Shown here piece by piece: positions 18,557 to 24,863 of a stretch of 43,105 bases of DNA. How positions within the stretch are numbered: the first letter of the stretch is position 1; each line of letters opens with the position of its first letter. The notes below the pieces were generated by a model, which was not told the origin of the DNA, made no database searches, and saw only the letters and a list, made by a program, of their open reading frames with translations. Origin of the DNA: Limnovirga soli (GTDB lineage: Bacteria; Bacteroidota; Bacteroidia; Chitinophagales; Chitinophagaceae); NCBI RefSeq assembly GCF_013106755.1, contig NZ_WHPF01000023.1, forward strand, positions 1 through 43,105, in the 5' to 3' direction. A program made the position numbers and the translations under genes.

Positions 18557-18767
18557 CATCAACCCAAAAATAGACTAACTTAACAGGCAAGCCAAAAAAC
18601 TATTGCATTGACAATTGTGCTTGTAAAGTGCTGGTTTTATAAAATAGTATGTTTCTGTTTTTTTCATGCAAATATTTCCGAAAAGCAGGATGCCAATCAT
18701 TGTTGGTCGGCGACCAACAATGGCGGAGGCACAGGCCATCGAAGGCAACTCCAAAGAAGGCGAACAG
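18557..18767. repeat. Array spacer 2 (family B repeat) with a 23-bp palindrome
   Basis: The segment starts CATCAACCCAAAAATAGACT, a variant of the common spacer start, 65 bp upstream of the preceding start codon. It contains TTCATGCAAATATTTCCG, also found in related form at 20775 and 22550. At 18699-18721 lies a nearly perfect palindrome, ATTGTTGGTCG then one base then CGACCAACAAT. Diverged forms of this palindrome occur at about 20807-20829 and 22591-22611. Confidence 0.7.
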
Positions 18768-19481
18768 TTATTCTCTCATGCGATTGAGAAAGTCATCAAA
18801 AAATTTCCAGCCAAGTCTTTCTTCCAAAATATTTCTTTCTTCAATTGTTAACCTCATATAAGTTACATCCTGCCCAAACCATTCCTCTTCAGGTCCCAGG
18901 CAAATATGGAAACGCTCATTGATTACATTTGAAATTTCCTCCAAAATAGTGTCAATAAAAGCTTGGTCAACCCAATCGTCTAAGTAATGAGGTTGTGAAA
19001 ACTTTTCGTCACCATTAAGCTTATACCTTAATTCTATTGGGCCTGCTTCGCTTTTCCATTCCTCAATAACATCGGTTAAGATGTTATCTCTTCCTGAAAT
19101 CTCGCCCAATCTCTGTAAAAGCCAGGTATAAACCTGATTTTCCATGCAAACATCTGCTTCAAGGTCTAAATGCAATACTTTAAGCGTGTCTTGAGAAGCA
19201 AGTTCTTGATCACTTAAATTGCTTCCTGAGTCGTAGGGGTAGCCAATGTTATTTGTAAAGGCATCCTTTCTTTCTTCAAGTATTTTGCCCAGAATTTCAT
19301 CATCTGTTAATGAACCAAACTGTTTAAAAAAACCAGCTTGTCTCAATATTTTTAATGTATCTATCATAGATGTATTTAATGCAAATTTGAATTGCCCATC
19401 ACAGGTTAGATTTTGGTGAAAAACTGATATTCGCATTTCTTTCAACCAGTTTTTTTTAGCCTGATGATATGCATACCTCAT
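18768..19481 (-). CDS. Uncharacterised protein, second gene of a two-gene unit
   Basis: The protein has 237 residues and is acidic, soluble and probably mainly alpha-helical. No signal peptide or membrane segment is seen and I do not recognise the family. Noticeable stretches are FGSLTDDEILGKILEERK in the middle and, near the C terminus, GQDVTYMRLTIEERNILEER followed by LGWKFFDDFL. Its ATG overlaps the TGA of the lipoprotein gene upstream (ATGA, 4 bp), so translation is coupled and the two products probably work together. A secreted lipoprotein with a cytoplasmic partner could be a toxin/immunity-like or signalling pair, but nothing visible proves either. Confidence 0.6.
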   Translation of the reverse strand: MRYAYHQAKKNWLKEMRISVFHQNLTCDGQFKFALNTSMIDTLKILRQAGFFKQFGSLTDDEILGKILEERKDAFTNNIGYPYDSGSNLSDQELASQDTLKVLHLDLEADVCMENQVYTWLLQRLGEISGRDNILTDVIEEWKSEAGPIELRYKLNGDEKFSQPHYLDDWVDQAFIDTILEEISNVINERFHICLGPEEEWFGQDVTYMRLTIEERNILEERLGWKFFDDFLNRMRE

Positions 19482-19951
19482 TTGTCAAAATTATTACTGC
19501 CTATAACGAAGTCATACGTATAACCTTTATACCATCGGGTAACAACAAGTTTTACATAGCTTGAATCTTTTCCCCAATCTGCTCGCCAGCGTTCATTAAA
19601 ATCTGTTTTTGCTGCTGTTATCCAATCTCCTGAAGTGTCAACAACAAAACCGTCGTTTATAAGAGCATCTTTGAACCTTTCTTTTGAATAGATTCTGCTT
19701 GCTTCGTTTGTCTTGTTATTTCGCAAAAGTAAAGTCCATGCTGAGTCAAGGGCTTTCAGACAATAATCTTGTACTTCATAGTTATAAGGTTTAGAACACC
19801 CTGAAAATCCATACTTATCTATACTGTCCTGAACTACAGTTGTTAACAATGAAGTATTATATAATTGCTTGTTTTGATAACTGTCTATAGGTTGATAGGT
19901 ACAACTGGAAAGCATCAAAACAAGGATGATTATAGTCAAAGATTTTGTCAT
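19478..19951 (-). CDS. Uncharacterised lipoprotein, first gene of a two-gene unit
   Basis: The protein has 157 residues and a clear lipoprotein signal (MTKSLTIIILVLMLSSC, lipobox cysteine at 17). The mature part contains four further scattered cysteines or fewer and no motif I recognise. It is predicted to be exported and lipid-anchored. It overlaps the next gene by 4 bp. Its start codon is only 9 bp from the GCCTAAT end of an attC-like palindrome (19961-20159), an arrangement also seen for the gene at 23420-23671. Confidence 0.62.
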   Translation of the reverse strand: MTKSLTIIILVLMLSSCTYQPIDSYQNKQLYNTSLLTTVVQDSIDKYGFSGCSKPYNYEVQDYCLKALDSAWTLLLRNNKTNEASRIYSKERFKDALINDGFVVDTSGDWITAAKTDFNERWRADWGKDSSYVKLVVTRWYKGYTYDFVIGSNNFDK

Positions 19952-19960
19952 AATTATTTC

Positions 19961-20159
19961 GCCTAATGGAAAAGTATTGAAGCGATTGCAGAATACTCTT
20001 CAGTCGTCTATAGCTTTCCGTCGCTCAACTAAGTTACAAAAGATCATGATATATTCTACTGCCGATTAGAATTTCATCAGCCGGAACTGATGCTGAGATA
20101 TTTACTGCAGTTGAAGAACATTATTCCCCAGCTCCAATCGCTGCAACGCACTGTTTTGC
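19961..20159. other. attC-like imperfect palindrome (candidate recombination site)
   Basis: On the plus strand the left half reads GCCTAAT-GGAAAA-GTA-TTGAAGCGATTG (19961-19988). The right half reads CAATCGCTGCAA-CGCACT-GTTTTGC (20135-20159). The 12-bp arms pair at 10 of 12 positions, and the outer boxes GCCTAAT and GTTTTGC resemble RYYYAAC/GTTRRRY-type ends. The outer edges lie 9 bp from the downstream start codon and 8 bp from the upstream stop codon. The layout matches the better-preserved site at 23682-23811. At about 199 bp it is longer than most attC sites. Confidence 0.45.
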
Positions 20160-20167
20160 GCAACACT

Positions 20168-20644
20168 TCAACTGGGTATTACACTTTTCCATTTATCTGA
20201 TTCTGCAAATTTCTTTATTGTGGTATTTCGCCTCTCAAGTAATTGCTGAAGATGTTTTGATAGAATTGATTTACTAACGATTTTGCCAATGAATCCAAAT
20301 GGGGCTTCAAAATCGAAAATATCTGTCATTATTGTTTTGCCATTTTGGCTTTCAAAATAGTGATCATGAATTATATATTTGAAAGCTCCTTTTATTTGTT
20401 CATCTCTAAAGTGTTGGGGGCGCTGATAGGCAGTTATTTGTGAAGATAGTTTTTGAGTAATGCCGAAATGTGTAGCCTCCCAGGTGACAAATTCATTGAG
20501 ATTAATTAGCCCGGTAACTCTTCCGGCAATTGCTTTTTCGTTGGTTTGTGCAGTCGAAATTTTATGAAGGTCAATGCTTCTGGATAAATCAAAGCATATT
20601 TCAATTTCAGCATTAATAATTGTTTCTAACCTGAGTATCGGCAT
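20168..20644 (-). CDS. SRPBCC (START/Bet v 1-like) family protein
   Basis: The protein has 158 residues from the ATG at 20644. That start gives the standard beginning of the family (MPILRLETIINAEIEICFDL), with the SRSIDLHK segment following. The frame can be extended to 20698, but those extra residues come from spacer repeat sequence. The fold is a beta-grip cavity that binds hydrophobic ligands. This subset, often labelled cell-division inhibitor-like or polyketide cyclase-like, has no known ligand. WEATHFGITQKLSSQITAY is the usual central strand pair and IMTDIFDFEAPFGFIGKI the C-terminal strand. It forms a single-gene unit of the array. Confidence 0.82.
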   Translation of the reverse strand: MPILRLETIINAEIEICFDLSRSIDLHKISTAQTNEKAIAGRVTGLINLNEFVTWEATHFGITQKLSSQITAYQRPQHFRDEQIKGAFKYIIHDHYFESQNGKTIMTDIFDFEAPFGFIGKIVSKSILSKHLQQLLERRNTTIKKFAESDKWKSVIPS

Positions 20645-20692
20645 CTTAGATGTTGTTAATTCCCAATAGGAGCGTGCTGAATCCCGGCTGCG

Positions 20693-20892
20693 CACCACTC
20701 AAAAAAAGTCTGGCGTTGATAATTAATGGCTGGCTACTGCGTTTTTAAAATATAGTGTATTTATTGTATCTCATGCAATTTCCGCCGCAAAACCCTATGT
20801 TCATCTTTGTTGTTCAGCGACCAACAATGGCGAAGCATTTGCATGATACCCATCTTGGTAGCAGTGGTGATACTTGTGCCTTAAGTATTTAA
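20693..20892. repeat. Array spacer 3 (family B repeat)
   Basis: The spacer begins CACCACTCAAAAAAAGTCTG and contains GTTGATAATTAATGG, CTCATGCAATTTCCGCCG and a palindrome-like GTTGTTCAGCGACCAACAA, each with counterparts at 18557-18767 and 22449-22640. It contains no gene. Confidence 0.65.
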
Positions 20893-21258
20893 TTACGGTT
20901 GTCGTAAAATCTTCTCCATCTTCCTGCCTTTCGCCAATTCGTCTACCAGTTTATCCAAATATCTTGCTTGTTTTGTTAAAGGCGTTTGGATTTCTTCTAT
21001 CCGATAGCCACAAATTACTCCTGTAATCAGGTGAGCATTAGGGTTCAATTTTGCGCTCTTAAAGAATGTTTCAAAATTCGCTTTTTCATCAATCAGCTCC
21101 TGAATTTTTTTATCATCAAATCCGGTCAGCCACTTTATCACCTGGTGCAATTCTTGTTTAGTCCTGCCCTTGCTCTCAACTTTTCTAACATAATGCGGAT
21201 ATACCGATGAAAAAGTCATTTTTGCAAATTTTTCATCATGTTCAGGTGTTGTTGTCAT
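20893..21258 (-). CDS. DUF2200 family protein
   Basis: This 121-residue protein matches the DUF2200 pattern almost throughout: an N-terminal FAKMTFSSVYPHYVRKVE, then GRTKQELHQVIKWLTGFDD, a central KANFETFFKSAKLNPNAHLI, and GVICGYRIEEI before the last helix. The family is small, cytoplasmic and without known activity, and is often found on mobile or accessory DNA. The ATG at 21258 fits the family start. It is a single-gene unit of the array, separated from its neighbour by an unusually long 562-bp spacer. Confidence 0.88.
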   Translation of the reverse strand: MTTTPEHDEKFAKMTFSSVYPHYVRKVESKGRTKQELHQVIKWLTGFDDKKIQELIDEKANFETFFKSAKLNPNAHLITGVICGYRIEEIQTPLTKQARYLDKLVDELAKGRKMEKILRQP

Positions 21259-21820
21259 AACTGATGATTTAAGTAAAAGTCAATCCCCTTTATTGTTTTA
21301 TAAAACCGGTCATGCGGCCGTCTAGCCCTTGCTTTCCTCACTTTCATTTTAAACGGGCGTTAACATTGCTGCCAACTCAAAAATAAACGAACTAAATAGT
21401 TGTACAAAAAATAGTCTGCGGTTGATAATCAATGCTTGTACGAAGCGTTATTTTGCTGTCCAATTATTGGCCCGGCATAAGAATGGCTATTCAACTTTAC
21501 TTGCGTCGCACTCTTGTGCAGCAGGAATCTTGTGGAGCATTTATCAAAGTGTAGATGCGTGCGAAGGTTGTTGGAGACAACTCCAATGAAGGTGAAAGGT
21601 ACAGTGTACCAACCAGTTCGAGCACCCAAACAACCAGCAACCCTAACACATACGCCCCACCCGCCCTGCAACAACACTCGCCACCCTGCAACAATAATAT
21701 GATGACCTACAAAAGGAAAGTAGTTTGTAAGTACAATTTTATGTTGATTTTAAGTCAACCTTTTGCATGATGAGTCAATCAAGATAGAGGAAATATTCGG
21801 AAAGGTCAATAATGCTAAAC
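21259..21820. repeat. 562-bp array spacer 4: family B repeat, family A core and a duplicated block
   Basis: The spacer has three parts. GCCAACTCAAAAATAAACGA starts at 21371 and is shared with 22449 and 23153. Positions 21416-21593 are similar to 17611-17790 and include a family A box (21469-21476) and core (21494-21519). A block from about 21608 to 21762 recurs at 23210-23428. A minus-strand frame over 21429-21677 merely reads through these repeats and is not called. Confidence 0.75.
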
Positions 21821-22426
21821 CTAATGGTACAGGCTGTTAAATCTTGTCCTTTTAAATATGTATTTATCCAAGTCAGTTTTTATTATTTTCCTATTCTTAT
21901 AAACACCTATTATTACTAAAAGGTACAACGTAAACCAAAGTAATAATTTACTTTCTAAACTTGAAGCAGCTATTTTGTTTGCATTTTCTATGTCAATATA
22001 ATTTTTCCCTCCAATTAAGAGTTGATAAACTTCAATAGTAGAATTATTATCGTCTTTATATTTCTCTAAATTGTCTTTAAGTGTGTATACAACAAATTCT
22101 AAGTTGTGATACAATAAGGTGTCTGTCAATTCAGTTAAATCAGTTATCGAACTGAAGCGTTCGGCAGAAATACTAAATTTATGTTTATTAGTAGATTCAA
22201 ATGCAAAGCCAGACTTGCTAGGTTTTCGTGATGAATACATGTAAGCTCTGTCTTTTAGATGAAACGACCCCAGTTTAATAAGGTCAGTCTTACTGATAAT
22301 ATAATTTTTTGAGAAATAGCAATAGATATCAATTGTTGAAAAGACGATTGTAACGATAAAAATAATAGATATACAAATTATACCTATTCTACTTGTTCGT
22401 CTATATACAGGATTTTTATCTGGCAT
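21821..22426 (-). CDS. Uncharacterised protein with two membrane segments
   Basis: The protein has 201 residues. A hydrophobic segment near residues 12-32 ([17 protein letters not shown]) and another near 160-177 ([16 protein letters not shown]) flank a soluble domain of about 125 residues that probably lies outside the cytoplasm. The soluble part has no recognised motif. It is A+T-rich and Ile/Lys-rich compared with genes outside the array, which suggests acquired DNA. The ATG at 22426 is 24 bp from the spacer start (TGTAACTCAAAAATAAAC at 22450). Confidence 0.6.
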
Positions 22427-22448
22427 TATAAATGGTCAAAGTAATAGC

Positions 22449-22686
22449 ATGTAACTCAAAAATAAACCAACTATGCAGCCATGCCAAATAAAGTATGGCA
22501 TTGATAATTATTAATTATACAGTGCGGGTTAAAAAAATGGTGTGTCTTTTTTTCAGGCATTTACTTCCGAAAATCCGGTTGATAATCTTAGTTGGGCGGC
22601 GACCAAATAAGGAAAAGTTTTGGAGTTGAACAAGATCGAATTTTAAACTTTAGTTCAATTTTAGTAAGTTATATCATTTCTAAAAA
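22449..22686. repeat. Array spacer 5 (family B repeat)
   Basis: The spacer starts GTAACTCAAAAATAAACC and contains GGCATTGATAATTATTAAT, TTCAGGCATTTACTTCCG and AGTTGGGCGGCGACCAAAT. These are diverged versions of blocks in the spacers at 18557 and 20693 in the same order. No gene is present. Confidence 0.65.
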
Positions 22687-23121
22687 TCAACAGAGATTTT
22701 CATAGTATAATTTTAGTTCTTCACTTTCACTCCAACCATTACATCCATGCATGGATTTTATTAAATAGACTTTAGCCTCATCAAGAGATTTAGCTACCCC
22801 TTTTATATATGCGTTTTCCCAAGGACTTTTCTCTTCTGGAATTAAATATTCAAAATAGAATTCGGTAGAGCTACCATTCGCAATTATAACATACCAATTA
22901 GACCTATAGTCGTCTTCGTTCATAAGTACCAGTCTTTCGATTGAGGTCAATGCCCAAATGACGGTATCTGGGAACATACTATTGATAAGTCTTGTTAAGT
23001 CTATTAACCGAATATATCTTTCTTTAAAATAATATTCTTCGCAATTATTTAATTTATACGTATATAATTCTTCAATTGAATTATGTCTTGAAGAATGCTT
23101 TGAATTAATTTTTAAAGGCAT
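22687..23121 (-). CDS. Uncharacterised small protein
   Basis: The protein has 144 residues and is soluble, with no signal peptide or membrane segment. No family was recognised. Its composition (many Tyr, Glu, Ser) and segments such as WYVIIANGSSTEFYFEYLIP and KGVAKSLDEAKVYLIKSM suggest an alpha/beta fold. SLDEAK..LI is a common helix wording in small domains that sense or bind other proteins, but no function is claimed. It is a single-gene unit with array spacers on both sides and an A+T-rich composition. Confidence 0.55.
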   Translation of the reverse strand: MPLKINSKHSSRHNSIEELYTYKLNNCEEYYFKERYIRLIDLTRLINSMFPDTVIWALTSIERLVLMNEDDYRSNWYVIIANGSSTEFYFEYLIPEEKSPWENAYIKGVAKSLDEAKVYLIKSMHGCNGWSESEELKLYYENLC

Positions 23122-23151
23122 CGATTAATAATTTAGTTGTTTGTAAATAGC

Positions 23152-23419
23152 GACTAACTCAAAAATAAACGAACTAAATAGTTGTACAAAAAAGAATACG
23201 TTTAAAGCAAACCAACCAGTTCGAGCCCCCAAACAACCAGCAACCCTAACACATACGCGCCACCCGCCATAAAAAGCCCTGCAACAACAACTCACCGCCC
23301 TGTAATAACAATACGATGACCTTAATAAAGAAAGGGATTTGTTGAAGGAGATTGTGATGAAGTGAGGGGGGAAGGGGAATAAACTGCTCGTTAATGTCTG
23401 GTTTTAGTTTGATTTTTAG
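23152..23419. repeat. Array spacer 6, apparent deletion derivative of spacer 4
   Basis: GACTAACTCAAAAATAAACG starts at 23152 and matches 21371 onward for about 40 bp. It then jumps directly into the AACCAACCAGTTCGAGC block (about 23208-23325) that lies about 230 bp further along in spacer 4. A third matching stretch (GATTTTTAGTCAACC) covers the stop codon of the next gene. Confidence 0.7.
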
Positions 23420-23671
23420 TCAACCTATTTCAGGACTAGACACAGAAATGCCGTTAGAGTTATTGTCAACCAAGGCTGAAAGTGGCGGATAAAATGTAAC
23501 GTCACTACTTTCCAGGTCCAAATAAGTGATTTGAGGATTTTGGAAAACACTGTCAGGTATTTCTTTTAAATGCTGACCGCTTAAATCAACTTTTACTTGT
23601 CGTTGGGTCATGTGCCCATGTGAGCAACAGTTTAAAGTCAAAACAAATAATATGCATGTTAGTAGTCTCAT
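23420..23671 (-). CDS. Small lipoprotein with leucine-rich-repeat-like segment
   Basis: The protein has 83 residues from the ATG at 23671. The longer frame to 23749 is rejected because its first 26 codons are the attC-like palindrome, and the 23671 start opens a lipoprotein signal (MRLLTCILFVLTLNCC). The mature part holds one to two leucine-rich-repeat-like turns (VDLSGQHLKEIPDSVFQ, then ITYLDLESSDV). It is far too short for a complete LRR solenoid, so it may be a remnant of a larger protein. Its stop codon lies in sequence duplicated from spacer 4, which supports truncation. It could be a degraded gene. Confidence 0.5.
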   Translation of the reverse strand: MRLLTCILFVLTLNCCSHGHMTQRQVKVDLSGQHLKEIPDSVFQNPQITYLDLESSDVTFYPPLSALVDNNSNGISVSSPEIG

Positions 23672-23681
23672 TAGTATTGCA

Positions 23682-23811
23682 GGCAACGGAAAAGTGTTTA
23701 TGAAGTTGTGGCAATTGAAAAACTCCGGATCAATTAACCACAAAGGCAAAATAGCGATTGAAAGTTGAATGCTTGACGTCCTGCCACAATTTTATAAACA
23801 CACTGTTAGCC
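23682..23811. other. attC-like imperfect palindrome (best candidate recombination site)
   Basis: On the plus strand the left half is GGCAAC-GGAAAA-GTGTTTAT-GAAG-TTGTGGC (23682-23712). The right half is GCCACAA-TTTT-ATAAACAC-ACT-GTTAGCC (23783-23811). Two perfectly complementary arms (8 and 7 bp) are split by small unpaired spacers, and the outer boxes GGCAAC and GTTAGCC are near-complementary. This is the R-L...L-R layout of integron attC sites at a normal length (130 bp). The outer ends lie 10 bp from the start codon of one gene and 10 bp from the stop codon of the next, exactly where cassette junctions fall. Confidence 0.6.
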
Positions 23812-23821
23812 GTAGTTTTGG

Positions 23822-24502
23822 TCACCTGATTGAGTATACAAACTCTTCAGTTGGAATGAGCAAGTCTGTTTTCATGTCGCGAATTGTAATTACAAACTTT
23901 ATTTTGTATCCTTTCTCAAACTTTATTTCATTGTCATTGTGAAATGGGTCATTCAAACTGATTTCTGTCCCACTACACATCTTAAGGTGTCCAATTAAGT
24001 TCCCGTTATTGTCTAAAATTTCTGGCTCAAAAAAGCGACCTATTTTATATCTTTTGCTGATTGGTTTTGATGTTAAGCTGTCACTCAAAGTGAAAGATAT
24101 AATCGTGTCTTCTGTATAGTGATCTGATTTTAGTTTGACTATTACTGTAGGAGGTGTAATTGCTTTAAACGTGTTTTTCGTTTGAATTGTGTCATACTTC
24201 TTGCCATTCCCAACCTCTTGAATGCTATAAACGTTAACATTTCCTGTCCTTTTAGGTGTTATAGCATAATTAGTTAGATAATAATCTCCGGTGTCGATAG
24301 TGCCATTGTCGGTCCAAACCTTTAGTATTCTAAAATCACCAATGTAGTTTGATGTAATAGGGTTGATTTTTCCTTGCCATAAGTTCTTTGTCTGCCAGTT
24401 AAAAGGAGAACCATCGTCCTTAGGCACTACTATGTCCACAGATTTCTGTCCTACTGATAGGATGCAAAATAATAAACAAATTGGGAGCATCAAGTGCTTC
24501 AT
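23822..24502 (-). CDS. Uncharacterised secreted protein
   Basis: The protein has 226 residues with a Sec signal peptide (MKHLMLPICLLFCILSVGQ) and probable cleavage after about residue 19. The mature part is beta-rich (TIDTGDYYLTNYAITPK, IISFTLSDSLTSK, GYKIKFVITIRDM), consistent with an immunoglobulin-like or other beta-sandwich domain in the periplasm. No family was recognised. This is the rightmost gene of the array. GCTAAC lies 9 bp upstream of the ATG and an attC-like palindrome starts 10 bp after the stop, so the gene has a cassette-like boundary on both sides. Confidence 0.6.
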   Translation of the reverse strand: MKHLMLPICLLFCILSVGQKSVDIVVPKDDGSPFNWQTKNLWQGKINPITSNYIGDFRILKVWTDNGTIDTGDYYLTNYAITPKRTGNVNVYSIQEVGNGKKYDTIQTKNTFKAITPPTVIVKLKSDHYTEDTIISFTLSDSLTSKPISKRYKIGRFFEPEILDNNGNLIGHLKMCSGTEISLNDPFHNDNEIKFEKGYKIKFVITIRDMKTDLLIPTEEFVYSIR

Positions 24503-24863
24503 AAAATTACTGCTAACTCAAGGATTTATGCTATTAGCTATTATACTTTATATTGAAAAATTGTTAATAATCAACAAACTAGTATTATACATTTTGTATT
24601 GTTAATAGCATCAATCCATTTTAATTAAAAATATTTACTTAGCGTAAATTACTACTTTATTTTAAAGTACTTATTAATAGCTATTTTTTGGTATCGTTGT
24701 GTTCTCTGTACATCACTTCAATCCTCCCTCCAATAAAAGCCCCCCAAACCATCCAACCGTACAAGAGTGCGACGCAAGCTGTGCTGCACATGGCGCTTTT
24801 GCCGGGCTCCAACTGTTTCCATATTATTATTTCAATATCTTGTGTGTTGAAATATTCAAGTTT
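24503..24863. other. 361-bp divergent intergenic region
   Basis: The left half (to about 24690) is very A+T-rich and separates the array from the GH3 gene. It holds several partly complementary pieces around TAATAGC/GCTATTA but no convincing long hairpin. The right half holds a minus-oriented family A core (24759-24780) with its GCCGGGC box (24801-24807). Both divergent promoters should lie here. No integrase or attI-like element was found. Confidence 0.5.
24759..24807 (-). repeat. Family A repeat end upstream of the GH3 gene
   Basis: The core is identical to the consensus, with the GCCGGGC box 20 bp to its right and the CCAACC that often precedes the core to its left. It lies about 57-105 bp before the start codon and faces the copy at 27824-27850 across the gene. 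Confidence 0.85.

Noticed and set aside
21429-21677. Minus-strand 82-residue reading frame in array spacer 4
   Set aside because: It reads through a family A core and a duplicated block. The same peptide wording (SATQVK) appears wherever that core is translated, so it is a repeat artefact.
23672-23749. N-terminal extension of the small LRR-like lipoprotein
   Set aside because: Those codons are the palindromic attC-like site; the lipoprotein signal starts at 23671.
17076-24502. Prophage or conjugative element
   Set aside because: No structural, replication, integrase, mobilisation or type IV secretion gene was recognised in the block.
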